Source: Fertoeibacter niger
GTDB taxonomy: Bacteria; Pseudomonadota; Alphaproteobacteria; Rhodobacterales; Rhodobacteraceae
Assembly: GCF_009380135.2 (NCBI RefSeq)
Contig: NZ_WHUT02000002.1
Location: 186,001-250,000 of the forward strand
Direction: 5' to 3'
Length of the DNA stretch: 64,000 nucleotides
The position numbers and the translations under genes were made by a program. Below the pieces are notes generated by a model. It saw nothing but the letters and a program-made list of their open reading frames with translations, made no database searches and was not told the origin of the DNA. Shown piece by piece: positions 43,517 through 52,279 of the stretch; position 1 is the stretch's first letter, and each line of letters opens with the position of its first letter.

Positions 43517-44523
43517 GGAAGCAAGGCCGCAAGCCCTACGTTTTTGAGGCGAAACTCGGATACGTCTATTTCCGCAAGGGTGGCAAATATCTCCACCGCT
43601 TCACCGCACCCGAGGGCACCGCCGAATTCGACCGGCAGTATTGGGAAGTGCGAACCGGCAAGACGCAGACCGCCAAGCGTGGGTGGAGCGCCGCCATGAA
43701 AATCCTGCGGGAATCCGACCGCTGGGCGGCAAAGTCGGTGCGCTACCGGCAGGACCTTGAGCCTGTGCTTGCTTATCTGGAGGAAAAGATCGGCAAGAGC
43801 GATGTGACGCGCCTGACACAGGCCGACATTTACGCTTCGATGGACAAGAACAAGCACCGCGTCCGGTTCGCAAACTACATCCCGGTGGCAGTGTCCATGA
43901 TAGCCAAGGAACTGATCCGTCGCCGTTGGCTGACCGAGAATCCCGCCATCGGCATCGAGCGCCTTGTGGTGCCGAAGGAACGGCAACAGCCGCATGTGCC
44001 ATGGCCGGATGCGGCTGTTGCCAAATTCCGCGCCGAGGCTGGCCCGTTGGAGCGCCTGATCTTCGAGATTGGCGTGGGCACTGTCCAGCGCCCGAGCGAC
44101 TGGCTGCAATTCACTTGGGGGGACTATGACGGAGACAGCCTCAAGCTGCGTCAGGGCAAAACCGACAAGCCGCTGACCCTTCCCTGCACTGGCGCGCTTA
44201 AGGCCGCGCTGGATACCGCCAAGGCAGCCCTGCCCTTCTCGCCCATGCCCAACCTGCACATCATCAGGAAGCAGGACGGCAGCCGCATGGTCTATCGCCG
44301 CCTCGCTGAAATCATGCGGGCAGAGCGGGTGCGCCTTGATCTTGTGACCTACGATCTGCACGCCCTGCGCTATCGGGGCGTGATGGAACTGGCATGGGCA
44401 GGCTGCGACGATGACGAAATCATGAGCTACAGCGGCCATGCCACCAAGGCCATGGTTCTCAAGTATGCGGGCGAAGCCCGCCAGATCATGCGGGCACGTC
44501 AGGCGCGGGAGAAGCGCCAATGA
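43513..44523 (+). CDS. Tyrosine recombinase / phage integrase
   Basis: 336-residue integrase from a GTG overlapping the previous gene. The catalytic domain (about 160-325) has R193 in GTVQRPSDW, H283-x-x-R286 in HALRYRG, H309 in YSGHATKAM and the nucleophile Y318 in LKYAGEA. An N-terminal SAM-like core-binding domain spans about residues 75-150. Its 3' end faces tRNA-Cys 88 bp away. A damaged relative lies inverted on the other side of the tRNA (44767-45375). It appears intact. Confidence 0.93.
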   Translation: MRKQGRKPYVFEAKLGYVYFRKGGKYLHRFTAPEGTAEFDRQYWEVRTGKTQTAKRGWSAAMKILRESDRWAAKSVRYRQDLEPVLAYLEEKIGKSDVTRLTQADIYASMDKNKHRVRFANYIPVAVSMIAKELIRRRWLTENPAIGIERLVVPKERQQPHVPWPDAAVAKFRAEAGPLERLIFEIGVGTVQRPSDWLQFTWGDYDGDSLKLRQGKTDKPLTLPCTGALKAALDTAKAALPFSPMPNLHIIRKQDGSRMVYRRLAEIMRAERVRLDLVTYDLHALRYRGVMELAWAGCDDDEIMSYSGHATKAMVLKYAGEARQIMRARQAREKRQ

Positions 44524-44570
44524 ACAGAACGGAAGCGAAACAGGAACGTGATAACCGGAGTGATAACTGC

Positions 44571-44599
44571 TTGACGCCACTTTCCAGAAAACTTAATGA
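44571..44599 (+). promoter_or_regulatory. sigma-70 promoter of tRNA-Cys
   Basis: TTGACG (44571-44576), a 17 nt spacer and TAATGA (44594-44599) form a good housekeeping promoter 13 bp before the mature tRNA 5' end. It lies between the integrase and the tRNA, so the tRNA keeps its own promoter. Confidence 0.7.
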
Positions 44600-44611
44600 A
44601 GTCAGCACCGA

Positions 44612-44685
44612 GGCGGGTGGGCAGGCAGGCTATGCACCGGATTGCAAATCCGAGTAGACCGGTTCGATTCCGGTACCCGCCTCCA
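44612..44685 (+). tRNA. tRNA-Cys (GCA)
   Basis: 74 nt cloverleaf. The acceptor stem GGCGGGT / ACCCGCC pairs over 7 bp; the anticodon loop TTGCAAA gives anticodon GCA; the T-arm is CCGGTTCGATTCCGG. The 3' end TCCA is encoded, and T at position 73 is the known cysteine identity base. A promoter lies directly upstream. It is the likely target of at least one integrase flanking it. Confidence 0.95.
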
Positions 44686-44766
44686 GCGAATTCAATGGAT
44701 TAGTGATGTGTTCGGCCATCAGGGTATCACCTTGGGTATCACGTTTCTGTTCTGTGCCTGTTCTGT

Positions 44767-45375
44767 TCATCGCCGTTTTGCCGCCGCCTGACGCGCCCGC
44801 ATGATTTGCCGCGCCTCGCCTGCATATTTCGTGATCATCGCTTTGGTCGTGTGGCCGCTGTAGCTTGCAATCTCGTCATCGTCGCACCCTGCCCAAGCCA
44901 GTTCCATGACGCCAGGCTAGCGCAGTGCATGCTGATCGAATTCCATCATCCCCAGCCGCTTGCGTTCCTTGATCATGTGATCGGCCATGGTGCGGTAAAT
45001 CATTGGCCCACCGTAAGAATTTGTAAGGATATGGCGGTTCGGCATGGGCGCGAGCCTCAGGGCCCGCCTTGGCCGCATCCAGCGCCGCCCTGAGCGCAGC
45101 GGTGCAAGGAAGGGTAAGCGGCACATCCGCTTGATGCGGCGCAGCTTAAGCATCTGGCCATCATGGTCGCCCCGGGTGAAGCCGATCCGGTTGCCCGGGC
45201 GCTGCCCACTGCCGATCCCGGTTTCAAGGATCAGCCTCGCCACCGAGTCGCCTTCGGCCCGCATCTTCACAACTGCCCGGTGAGGCCACGGCACATGCGG
45301 CTTTTTCTTTGCTTTCGGCATGGCCTTGGGCAACACGCCGATTGTTGGATCGAAGAACCAAGGGTGCCTTGATCA
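44767..45375 (-). pseudogene. Decayed tyrosine integrase, inverted relative of 43513-44523
   Basis: Reading leftward, the sequence gives FFDPTIGVLPKAM, KKKPHVPWP, ILETGIGSGQRPGNRIGFTRGDHDG, FDQHALR, then a TAG stop, then GVMELAWAGCDDDEIASYSGH and TKYAGEARQIMRARQAAAKRR. This aligns end to end with the intact integrase from about residue 141 onward. The N-terminal core-binding part is missing and a nonsense codon follows HALR (TAT to TAG). Its 3' end faces the tRNA-Cys 3' end, the normal place for an element integrated there. It is a relic of a second insertion. Confidence 0.85.
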
Positions 45376-45701
45376 TCAGGCCCTCTCCCGGCTATGCGCG
45401 TTTGTCAGATACGGTCGCAGATCTCGGCGCCGGAGGCTTCACCGGGACAGGACAGGCCACCGACGGCCCGGTTTGCCCAAAAATCTTTAAAGATTTTTGC
45501 CAAGAATTTTACGTAAAATTCTTGGGCAGCGCAGGCTGCGGCGGCGGTGGCGATCTGTGAAACTCAGCGCCGACCGCCAGTGGCGGAGGCCTGCGGCGCG
45601 GATATTTGTGCCAGCAAGAAACCATCAGGGCGGGACGGGCACGATGCCGCGCTTGCTTGCCCATGGCGATGATCGTTTGCGCGTTCCTTCACAGACCGGG
45701 C
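45376..45701. other. Intergenic region at the right edge of the island
   Basis: Lies between the integrase relic and the M24 peptidase gene. No gene is supported. It contains two adjacent perfect palindromes at 45478-45525. Near 45590-45625 is a GGCCTGCGGCGCGGATATTTGT stretch that resembles a frequent intergenic sequence in this family (recollection). Confidence 0.5.
45478..45525. repeat. Two adjacent perfect palindromes
   Basis: The first palindrome (45478-45499, 22 bp) has half-site CAAAAATCTTT. The second (45500-45525, 26 bp) has half-site CCAAGAATTTTAC. They abut with no gap and are strikingly AT-rich in GC-rich surroundings. Each can form a long hairpin; together they look like a mobile or nucleoid-associated repeat element rather than a simple terminator. 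Confidence 0.85.
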
Positions 45702-46952
45702 TCAGATTCCGCCACGGTTCCAGCCCCGCCCGCGATCACCGAACATCTCATGCCCCGTGGCCGTCACAGCCAGCGTATCCTCCAGCTTGATGAAGCCGCG
45801 CGTCGGGTGCAGCATCGTCGTCTCGACCGAGATCACCATGCCCTCTTGCAGCGCGCGCGTGGCGTCGACGCCTTCATAGGCGACCGGGTGGTTGGTCATC
45901 AGGAACGGCACCTCATGGCTGATCAATCCCATGCCATGCGCGAAGAAATCGGTGAAGGGTGCCGCGGGCAGGCCACGCAGCACCGCTTCGGCTTCGGCTA
46001 TCATCACGCCGCCGGGGATGCCGGGTTTCACATGGGCAAAGGCCGCCTGCTGCACAGCCTCCACCTGCGCCAGCAGATCCTGCAATTCGCCGTCCGGGTC
46101 GCCCAGCAGGCCCATGCGGCAGAGGTCGCCGATATAGCCGTGGTAATTGCCGCCGGAATCAATCGACAAGACCTCGCCCGCCCGCCAGACCTGATCCGAT
46201 GACGCGCGGTTGTGGCTGGCCCCCAGCGTCAGCAGGCAATAGTCGAAATGCAGGCCGCGCATGGTTTCCTGCCGGCGCAGTTCCTCGATGATGCGGGTCT
46301 TGGTCCAGCCGTCCTGCGCCGCGCCGATCGTCGCCATCATGGCATCGGTGATCAGTTCCGACGCCTGCCGCAGCAGCGCCAGTTCGGCGGGCGTCTTGAT
46401 GGCACGCATCTGTTCCAGCATGGTGGTGGCATCGGCCAGCCCCGGGCAGGCGGCCAGCACCTGATGCGCATTCACCGGCAGGAAAGACGGCTCGATGCCG
46501 ATGCGCAGGCCCGCAGCGCCGATCTTTTGCAGATGCTCCAGCGCCAGCGCCGCCGCATCCACCGCGCCCCAGGTGGCGGGCAGCACCGTCGGCGTCCAGA
46601 ACGGGTGGTTGGCATGTTCGGCCCCCTCCATCCGGTTGCCGATATAGGCGGCCTGATCGGGCTGGCCCCGCCGGTAGATCACCACCGGCAGATACCGGCT
46701 GTGCCCGATGGCATCCATCGCGGCAAAGAAGATGAAGCGGTAGCCGCCCAGCAGATATTGCACATTGTGTTTCGAGGTGACGAGCAGCACATCCAGCCCC
46801 GCCGCCTCCATCAGCCGGTCGATCCGGGCCAGATCGGGTCGCAACAATGCCGGGCGTGCTGGATCGGGGCTGGCCGGTTCTGCCTGTTGTGCCGACGGAT
46901 GCGACTCGGACGCGGACATTGGTCGGACAAGATCGGCGGGCGATGGGGGCAT
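45702..46952 (-). CDS. M24-family peptidase (Xaa-Pro dipeptidase-like)
   Basis: 416-residue pita-bread metallohydrolase. The N-terminal creatinase-like domain (about 40-180) contains GLDVLLVTSKHNVQYLLGGY. The C-terminal domain carries metal ligands in LSIDSGGNYHGYIGDLCRM (two Asp), GHGMG-like FAHGMGLISHEVP (His), ISVETTM (Glu) and IKLEDTL (Glu). These enzymes cleave N-terminal Xaa-Pro bonds or hydrolyse creatine-like compounds. The start is the ATG at 46952; 46919 is possible. It is divergent from an AbrB-type transporter that may import its substrate. Confidence 0.88.
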   Translation of the reverse strand: MPPSPADLVRPMSASESHPSAQQAEPASPDPARPALLRPDLARIDRLMEAAGLDVLLVTSKHNVQYLLGGYRFIFFAAMDAIGHSRYLPVVIYRRGQPDQAAYIGNRMEGAEHANHPFWTPTVLPATWGAVDAAALALEHLQKIGAAGLRIGIEPSFLPVNAHQVLAACPGLADATTMLEQMRAIKTPAELALLRQASELITDAMMATIGAAQDGWTKTRIIEELRRQETMRGLHFDYCLLTLGASHNRASSDQVWRAGEVLSIDSGGNYHGYIGDLCRMGLLGDPDGELQDLLAQVEAVQQAAFAHVKPGIPGGVMIAEAEAVLRGLPAAPFTDFFAHGMGLISHEVPFLMTNHPVAYEGVDATRALQEGMVISVETTMLHPTRGFIKLEDTLAVTATGHEMFGDRGRGWNRGGI

Positions 46953-47096
46953 GGCGGGGCCTCTGGCTGGTGTCCGGCACAGGGAAAGACGCGCTGTCCG
47001 GATTCCGGGTGAATGTGGTCCGACCAGAGTGCCGCGATTGTGCTGGCCGGGCAAGGCTTGCTTTTGCCGCCGATACTGTATACCGATGTATGCAAT

Positions 47097-48161
47097 ATGG
47101 CCCAGCCTTGGATCGCCGCCATGCCCTTCACCCGCCCCCGCCTGTTGACCGTCGCCCTTGCCATCGGCGGTGCCGCGCTGTTCCAATGGGCGGGCCTGCC
47201 GTTGGCGTTTCTGTTCGGGCCGATGGCGGTCTGCCTGGTTGCGGCGCTGGCGGGGGCCCGGCTGCAGGGGCTGGGCCAGGTGTCGGTGGCGGCGCGCACC
47301 ATTCTGGGCGTGGCGGTGGGGGCCTCTGTCACCCCCGCGCTGATCGGGCAATTGCCGCTGATGGGCCTGTCGCTGGCGCTGATCCCGGTTTATGTGGCGC
47401 TGATCGCGCTGGTGGGCGTGCCGTTCTTTCACCGCATCTGCGGCTTTGACCGGGTGACGGCCTATTACGCCGCCATGCCCGGCGGTTTGCAGGACATGGT
47501 GACATTCGGGGCCGAGGCGGGGGGCGATGTGCGCGCCCTGTCGCTGGTGCATGCCACGCGCGTTCTGATCATCGTCACCATCGCGCCTTTGCTGCTGACC
47601 ACGCTCTACGGCGTGGCGCTGACCAACCCCATCGGCGCACCGCTGGCCGATGTGCCACTGGACCAGCTGGCGCTGATGGTGCTGGCGGCTCTGGTGGGCT
47701 GGAAGGGCGGCGAGCGGATCGGGCTGTTCGGCGCGGCCATTCTGGGGCCGCTGATCGTGACGGCGGCGCTGTCACTGGCCGGAGTGATCCACATGCGCCC
47801 GCCGGCCGAGGCGGTGCTGATGTCACAACTGCTGATCGGGATGAGCATCGGCGTTTATTATGTGGGCGTCACCCTGCGCGAATTGCGCAATGTCGTGGCG
47901 GCGGGCGTGGCCTTTGTGCTGTTGCTGGCACTGATGGCGGCAGCCTTTACCGAGCTTGTGGTGCTGACCGGCCTTGCACCGCCGGTCGAGGGCTTTCTGG
48001 CCTTTGCCCCCGGCGGGCAGGCGGAAATGACCGTGCTGGCCATCGTGGCCGGGGCCGATCTGGGGTTTGTCGTGACGCATCACCTGATGCGGATCATCGT
48101 GGTGATCACCGGTGCGCCCGTTCTGGCCCATCTGCTGCGGCTGGGCGGCAGGGGTGGCTAA
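47097..48161 (+). CDS. AbrB-family membrane transporter
   Basis: 354-residue membrane protein with about ten hydrophobic helices, arranged as two repeats: GVAVGASVTPALIGQLP with YYAAMPGGLQDMVTFGAEAGGD, and later GMSIGVYYVGVTLRELRN with FLAFAPGGQAEMTVLAIVAGADLGFV. The paired PGG(L/Q)xxM(V/T) motifs are typical of the AbrB duplication family, often named ammonia monooxygenase by mistake. Substrate unknown. I used the ATG at 47097; 47121 is an alternative. Divergent from the M24 peptidase. Confidence 0.85.
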   Translation: MAQPWIAAMPFTRPRLLTVALAIGGAALFQWAGLPLAFLFGPMAVCLVAALAGARLQGLGQVSVAARTILGVAVGASVTPALIGQLPLMGLSLALIPVYVALIALVGVPFFHRICGFDRVTAYYAAMPGGLQDMVTFGAEAGGDVRALSLVHATRVLIIVTIAPLLLTTLYGVALTNPIGAPLADVPLDQLALMVLAALVGWKGGERIGLFGAAILGPLIVTAALSLAGVIHMRPPAEAVLMSQLLIGMSIGVYYVGVTLRELRNVVAAGVAFVLLLALMAAAFTELVVLTGLAPPVEGFLAFAPGGQAEMTVLAIVAGADLGFVVTHHLMRIIVVITGAPVLAHLLRLGGRGG

Positions 48162-48239
48162 CTGTCCGGTCGCGGCATCTGGTGGATCGGGACGATGTTG
48201 AACCTGCAAGGCTCTGATGTCGCGAAACTGCGGACAGTT
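48160..48239. repeat. Inverted repeat downstream of the AbrB-type gene
   Basis: AACTGTCCG (48160-48168) and CGGACAGTT (48231-48239) are perfect 9 bp inverted copies 62 nt apart, at the end of the transporter gene and before the convergent BolA gene. Possible weak terminator. Confidence 0.4.
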
Positions 48240-48292
48240 GGCTGGGCGTCGGGCCATTCAGGGTGTTGAGCCTGCGCGCGGCCTGTCGCCGA

Positions 48293-48550
48293 TCAGCCAT
48301 CCAGATCCAGCGCCAGCGCGTGAATGCGCCCCACCAGATCGGGGCCAAGCGCCGCATGCACCGCGCGGTGCCGCGCCAGCCGGGACAGCGGGGCCAGCGC
48401 CGCCGCCCGCATCACCACGTTGAAATGCGTCTGGCCGCCCTCGCGCCAGCCGCCATGGCCGCGGTGCGACTCGCTGTCGTCCTGCACCTCCAGCACGCGG
48501 GGCGCAAAGGCCGCCTCCAGCCGATCACGAATTTCCGCCGATATGCTCAT
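48293..48550 (-). CDS. BolA-family protein
   Basis: 85-residue BolA-like protein. It shows EIRDRLEAAFAPRVLEVQDDSESHRGHGG and THFNVVMRAAALAPLSRLARHRAVHAAL, including the HRGH loop and helix-turn-helix-like end. BolA proteins bind monothiol glutaredoxins through an iron-sulfur cluster and act in iron homeostasis. The HG-H loop with extra His is the type seen in BolA/YrbA-like members. The start ATG at 48550 is chosen because the protein fold begins there. Divergent from the J-domain gene. Confidence 0.92.
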   Translation of the reverse strand: MSISAEIRDRLEAAFAPRVLEVQDDSESHRGHGGWREGGQTHFNVVMRAAALAPLSRLARHRAVHAALGPDLVGRIHALALDLDG

Positions 48551-48623
48551 TTTGTCCCGTGCCCCCTTCTGTTCCGCGCCAGAACCCCTAAACTCTCGCC
48601 TCCGAGTCGGAAAGGCCAGCAGA

Positions 48624-49262
48624 ATGACAAACCGCCCCCCCTTTGAGTTCGATATCCGGGTGTCCTCGGACAAGAAGCGGCGCAAGACGGGCCGGCGCGG
48701 CATGTCGGGCGCGTTCGAAACCTCGACCCGGGGGTGTGATTATCCCGGCTGTCAGGAACCCGGCACCTACCGCGCGCCGAAATCGCCCGAATTGCTGGAT
48801 GAATTCCTGTGGTTCTGCAAGGATCACGTGCGCGAATACAACCTGAAATGGAATTTCTTCCAGGGCACCACGGATGAGGATTTCCAGAAGTTTCTGGAAA
48901 AAGATCGCCTGTGGGGCCGCGAAACCCAGCCCTTCACCAAACGCCCCGACGAGGGCCGGGTGTGGTCGCGCCTGGGTGTGAACGACCCGATCGAGATATT
49001 GGGCGAAAAGGCCACGCAGAACCCCGGCAAGCAGCCGCTGAACCAGGCCACCCGCAAACTGCCGCCGCCCGAACGCAAGGCGCTGGAGATTCTGGATGCC
49101 CGCGACACGTGGACCAAACCCGAGATCCGCAAGCAATACAAATCGCTGGTCAAAGACCTGCACCCCGACATGAACGGCGGCAACCGCGACGACGAGGACA
49201 GGTTGCAAGAGGTTGTCTGGGCCTGGGACCAGATCAAGGACAGCCGGTTTTTCCGGGATTGA
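48624..49262 (+). CDS. J-domain (DnaJ-like) molecular chaperone protein
   Basis: 212-residue protein with a C-terminal J domain (about 150-212) including helix II TKPEIRKQYKSLVKDL, the HPD motif at 180-182 and helix III EDRLQEVVWAWDQI. The N-terminus has a four-cysteine-like start with CDYPGCQEPG, plausibly a zinc or Fe-S site, and LWFCKDHVREYN. It should stimulate an Hsp70. In this family the gene is commonly next to bolA and cobS, as here. Confidence 0.93.
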   Translation: MTNRPPFEFDIRVSSDKKRRKTGRRGMSGAFETSTRGCDYPGCQEPGTYRAPKSPELLDEFLWFCKDHVREYNLKWNFFQGTTDEDFQKFLEKDRLWGRETQPFTKRPDEGRVWSRLGVNDPIEILGEKATQNPGKQPLNQATRKLPPPERKALEILDARDTWTKPEIRKQYKSLVKDLHPDMNGGNRDDEDRLQEVVWAWDQIKDSRFFRD

Positions 49263-49335
49263 GTGGCAAATCCGACTTTCGGCCTTGCATCAAACCCCGG
49301 ATGCCCAAGCGCATCCATCCTCTGTGGAGCTACCT

Positions 49336-49839
49336 ATGCCCTGCCTTGGTGTCCTGTTCGCGCTGACCGAAACCGAAGCCACCGCATTGTCGGCTCTGCC
49401 CGGGCATGTCGCGCGGGTGAACCATGTGAAGGAAGTGCTGGAGCCCGCGGCCTTCGACGGCCATCCTTCACGCCTTGCGGAAGTTGATCAGGCCTGGGAT
49501 CCGATTCACCGCAGCCTCACTGACGGGCGGCTGGCCAATGACAACGGCGCATACCCGCTGAACGCAACAATCCTGGGCGGCGAACCGCTGCATGAGCGTG
49601 GTGACTACATCATGTGGCTGAAGCCACCCGGGATGGTGCACGATGTTGCCGAGGCGCTGCGGCAGCTATCGGTCGACAGGCTGCACGCAGGCTATGCCAA
49701 GATCACGCCGGATGACTATGGCATGCCCACCAGCGCCGACGACCTCAGCTTTACCCTGCAATGGTTTGACGGCCTGCCCGCCTTTTATGCCCGCGCAGCG
49801 GCGGCGGGCGACTGGGTGCTGTTCACCGTCGATCAGTAG
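49336..49839 (+). CDS. DUF1877 (YfbM-type) protein
   Basis: 167-residue protein of the DUF1877 family: MPCLGVLFALTETEATAL, then VDQAWDPIHRSLTDG, PLNATILGGEPLH and a final WFDGLPAFYARAAAAGDWVLFTVDQ. The fold is small alpha/beta and the function unknown. It has a GGAG ribosome site and starts 73 nt after the J-domain gene. It separates that gene from cobS. Confidence 0.85.
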   Translation: MPCLGVLFALTETEATALSALPGHVARVNHVKEVLEPAAFDGHPSRLAEVDQAWDPIHRSLTDGRLANDNGAYPLNATILGGEPLHERGDYIMWLKPPGMVHDVAEALRQLSVDRLHAGYAKITPDDYGMPTSADDLSFTLQWFDGLPAFYARAAAAGDWVLFTVDQ

Positions 49840-49843
49840 GCGC

Positions 49844-50308
49844 TCACGCCGCCCGGAACTCCAGCGCCAGCCCGTTCAGGCAATGGCGCTTGCCGGTGGG
49901 CGCCGGGCCATCGTCAAAGATATGGCCGAAATGCCCGCCGCAATTGCTGCAATGCACCTCGGTGCGGGTGGCAAAAAAGCTGTTGTCCTCTTTAGTGCCG
50001 ATGGCACGGGGCAGCGACCGGGTAAAGCTGGGCCAACCCGTGCCGCTGTCATACTTGTCGTCCGACGCATAGGCGGCCTGCCCGCAGCCCGCGCAATGAT
50101 AGACCCCCGCCCGGGTTTCCTTGTCCAAGGGGCTGGTGAAGGGGCGTTCGGTATTCTCCTCGCGCAGCACGTCATAGGCGGCGGGGCTAAGGCGTGCGCG
50201 CCATTCCGCCTCGGTCAGGATAAAGGGAAAACTGCCCTCTGCGGCGCGCAAAGGGGCACCGAATGCGGCAAAGGCGGCGGCGGTGGCAAGCAGGTGGCGG
50301 CGGTTCAT
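49844..50308 (-). CDS. msrB: Peptide-methionine (R)-S-oxide reductase MsrB, exported
   Basis: 154-residue reductase that repairs methionine-R-sulfoxide. A signal peptide [25 protein letters not shown] precedes the catalytic domain. Zinc cysteines are CAGC and CSNC, the core motif is GTGWPSF, and the catalytic Cys is in RHCLNG. The twin-arginine-like start predicts a periplasmic location. Start chosen at 50308 for the signal. Convergent with the DUF1877 gene and divergent from cobS. Confidence 0.95.
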   Translation of the reverse strand: MNRRHLLATAAAFAAFGAPLRAAEGSFPFILTEAEWRARLSPAAYDVLREENTERPFTSPLDKETRAGVYHCAGCGQAAYASDDKYDSGTGWPSFTRSLPRAIGTKEDNSFFATRTEVHCSNCGGHFGHIFDDGPAPTGKRHCLNGLALEFRAA

Positions 50309-50466
50309 CGGCACTATCCTTTTCACGCGGCCCGAAAACCGGGCTGTTGACAACAGTAACGCAGGCCGCGGCGAAAAGTTGCAGCGCGGGCCGCTTCGCC
50401 GCCGCGCGGCCCCCCTTCCCCTTGCACCCCCGGGCGATATGTTCCATCAACGGCAGGGCACACAAC

Positions 50467-51453
50467 ATGGCGGACGGAATGCTGGACACACCTTTGAAAC
50501 CCACCGAAGAGATCTCCGTGCGCGAGGTCTTCGGGATCGACACCGACATGAAGGTCAAAGGTTTCGCTGACCGCACCGACCGCGTGCCCGACATCGACCC
50601 CACCTACAAGTTCGACCCTGACACCACGCTGGCCATCCTTGCCGGTTTTACCTACAACCGGCGGGTCATGATCCAAGGCTACCACGGCACCGGCAAATCC
50701 ACCCATATCGAACAGGTGGCGGCCCGGCTGAACTGGCCCTGCGTGCGGGTGAACCTTGATTCGCACATCTCTCGCATCGACCTGATCGGCAAGGACGCGA
50801 TCAAGCTGGTGGACGGCAAGCAGGTGACGGCGTTTCAAGAGGGCATCCTGCCCTGGGCCTTGCGCAACGCCTGCGCCATCGTGTTCGACGAATATGATGC
50901 TGGCCGCGCCGATGTGATGTTCGTGATCCAGCGTGTGCTGGAAACCGACGGCAAGCTGACGTTGCTGGACCAGAACACCGTGATCACGCCCCACCCCAGT
51001 TTCCGGCTGTTCGCCACCGCCAACACCGTGGGTCTGGGCGACACGACCGGGCTTTACCACGGCACCCAGCAGATCAACCAGGGCCAGATGGACCGCTGGT
51101 CGCTGGTGGCCACGCTGAACTACCTTTCCCACGATGCCGAGGCAGCGATCGTGCTGGCCAAGAACCCGCATTACAACACCGAAAAAGGCCGCAAGCAGAT
51201 CAACCAGATGGTCACGGTGGCCGATCTGACGCGCACCGCCTTCATGAACGGCGACCTTTCCACCGTCATGTCGCCGCGCACCGTCATCGCCTGGGCGCAG
51301 AACGCCGAGATTTTCCGCAACGTGGGCTATGCTTTCCGCCTGACCTTCCTCAACAAATGCGACGAGCTGGAGCGGCAGACCGTGGCCGAATTCTATCAGC
51401 GCTGCTTTGCCGAGGAACTGCCGGAAAGCGCCGCCTCCATGGCGATGCGGTGA
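50467..51453 (+). CDS. cobS: Cobaltochelatase subunit CobS
   Basis: 328-residue AAA+ (MoxR-type) ATPase of the aerobic CobNST cobaltochelatase, which inserts Co into hydrogenobyrinic acid a,c-diamide during vitamin B12 synthesis. Walker A is GYHGTGKST (71-79), Walker [11 protein letters not shown], sensor FRLFATANT. The N-terminal CobS-specific stretch [15 protein letters not shown] is intact. Two exported proteins of unknown function follow; cobT, normally close by, is not in the window. Confidence 0.97.
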   Translation: MADGMLDTPLKPTEEISVREVFGIDTDMKVKGFADRTDRVPDIDPTYKFDPDTTLAILAGFTYNRRVMIQGYHGTGKSTHIEQVAARLNWPCVRVNLDSHISRIDLIGKDAIKLVDGKQVTAFQEGILPWALRNACAIVFDEYDAGRADVMFVIQRVLETDGKLTLLDQNTVITPHPSFRLFATANTVGLGDTTGLYHGTQQINQGQMDRWSLVATLNYLSHDAEAAIVLAKNPHYNTEKGRKQINQMVTVADLTRTAFMNGDLSTVMSPRTVIAWAQNAEIFRNVGYAFRLTFLNKCDELERQTVAEFYQRCFAEELPESAASMAMR

Positions 51454-51926
51454 TGCGCCCCGGCCCGGCCCCTGCGGTGCTTCTGGCGCTGGCGGTGGGT
51501 CTGGCCGGATTCGCCCAGCCCGCACGGGCCGACGATGGCCTGAAAAAGCTGATCCCGCTGGTCGAGATCTATGACGTGCGCAAGCCCGCCCGACCCGGCT
51601 TCGATGTGGCGGGCATCCGCTGTGCCGCGCTGTTCACGGCCCAAAAACACTGGAAAGACACCCATCCGCGCACGGCCGGGCGGGGCCCGTCGCCCAAGCA
51701 ACTGAAAATCGTCGCAACGCATCTGACCCGCTCCGAGATTTTCCGCCGCGAACAGGGGAAGGGCATGGTCGAATCCTATGAAACCGTGCTGGCCGACGTG
51801 CAGCGCGTCATCCAGCTTTACCTTGCCCGGTTCGAAACGCGTGCCGAAGGCGGCGCGCATCCCTGGCAGGGCGATGGCCTGATCCGCGGCGACAGCGCCT
51901 ATTGCAAGGCGTTGGGCGAAGACTGA
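51453..51926 (+). CDS. Exported protein of unknown function downstream of cobS
   Basis: 157-residue protein. An N-terminal signal (VLLALAVGLAGFAQPARA) ends near residue 26. The mature part holds IRCAALFTAQKHWKD, HLTRSEIFRREQGKG and IQLYLARFETRA, with two cysteines (one in the IRCAA stretch, one near the C-terminus in SAYCKALG) that might form a disulfide. I recall similar proteins near cobS in this family, but no function. It overlaps the cobS stop by one base and the next gene by none. Confidence 0.7.
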   Translation: MRPGPAPAVLLALAVGLAGFAQPARADDGLKKLIPLVEIYDVRKPARPGFDVAGIRCAALFTAQKHWKDTHPRTAGRGPSPKQLKIVATHLTRSEIFRREQGKGMVESYETVLADVQRVIQLYLARFETRAEGGAHPWQGDGLIRGDSAYCKALGED

Positions 51927-51927
51927 C

Positions 51928-52275
51928 ATGCGTCTGGCAACAGTGCTGGCTCTGCTGCCCGGCATCGCCATCGGCGGTGCCGCCGATCTGCTGACTGCGC
52001 AATGCGCCGCCTTCTGGCTGGGCCGCGATGACTATGCCGCGCGCTCGGCCTATCTGGACCGCACCCCCGGCGACCTGCTGCTGGCGCGGGATTTCCGCGA
52101 TGCCGCCGTGCGCCTGAACAACGGCGCGGCAGCCCCGGTGGATGCCTTCATCGCGGCCGAGCGGCACAACATGGCCCTGCTGACCGAGGCGATGATCCTT
52201 GGCGACCGGCAAAGCCGCGACCTGCATGACAGGCTGGCCGCCCGCTGTGCAGGCCCCGCCAAGCCGCAGCCCTGA
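51928..52275 (+). CDS. Second exported protein downstream of cobS
   Basis: 115-residue protein with a hydrophobic signal (MRLATVLALLPGIAIGGA). The mature part is helical (LLTAQCAAFWLGRDDYAARSAYL, VDAFIAAERHNMALLTEAMILGDR) and has two cysteines, as in the preceding gene. It starts 1 nt after that gene stops, so the two are cotranscribed with cobS. The shared pattern of size, signal and cysteine pair suggests they may be related or paired. Unknown function. Confidence 0.7.
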   Translation: MRLATVLALLPGIAIGGAADLLTAQCAAFWLGRDDYAARSAYLDRTPGDLLLARDFRDAAVRLNNGAAAPVDAFIAAERHNMALLTEAMILGDRQSRDLHDRLAARCAGPAKPQP

Positions 52276-52279
52276 CCCT

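Noticed and set aside
44806-45373. Small plus-strand frames opposite the integrase relic
   Set aside because: The minus strand aligns with the intact integrase over its whole catalytic domain, so these are shadows of a pseudogene.
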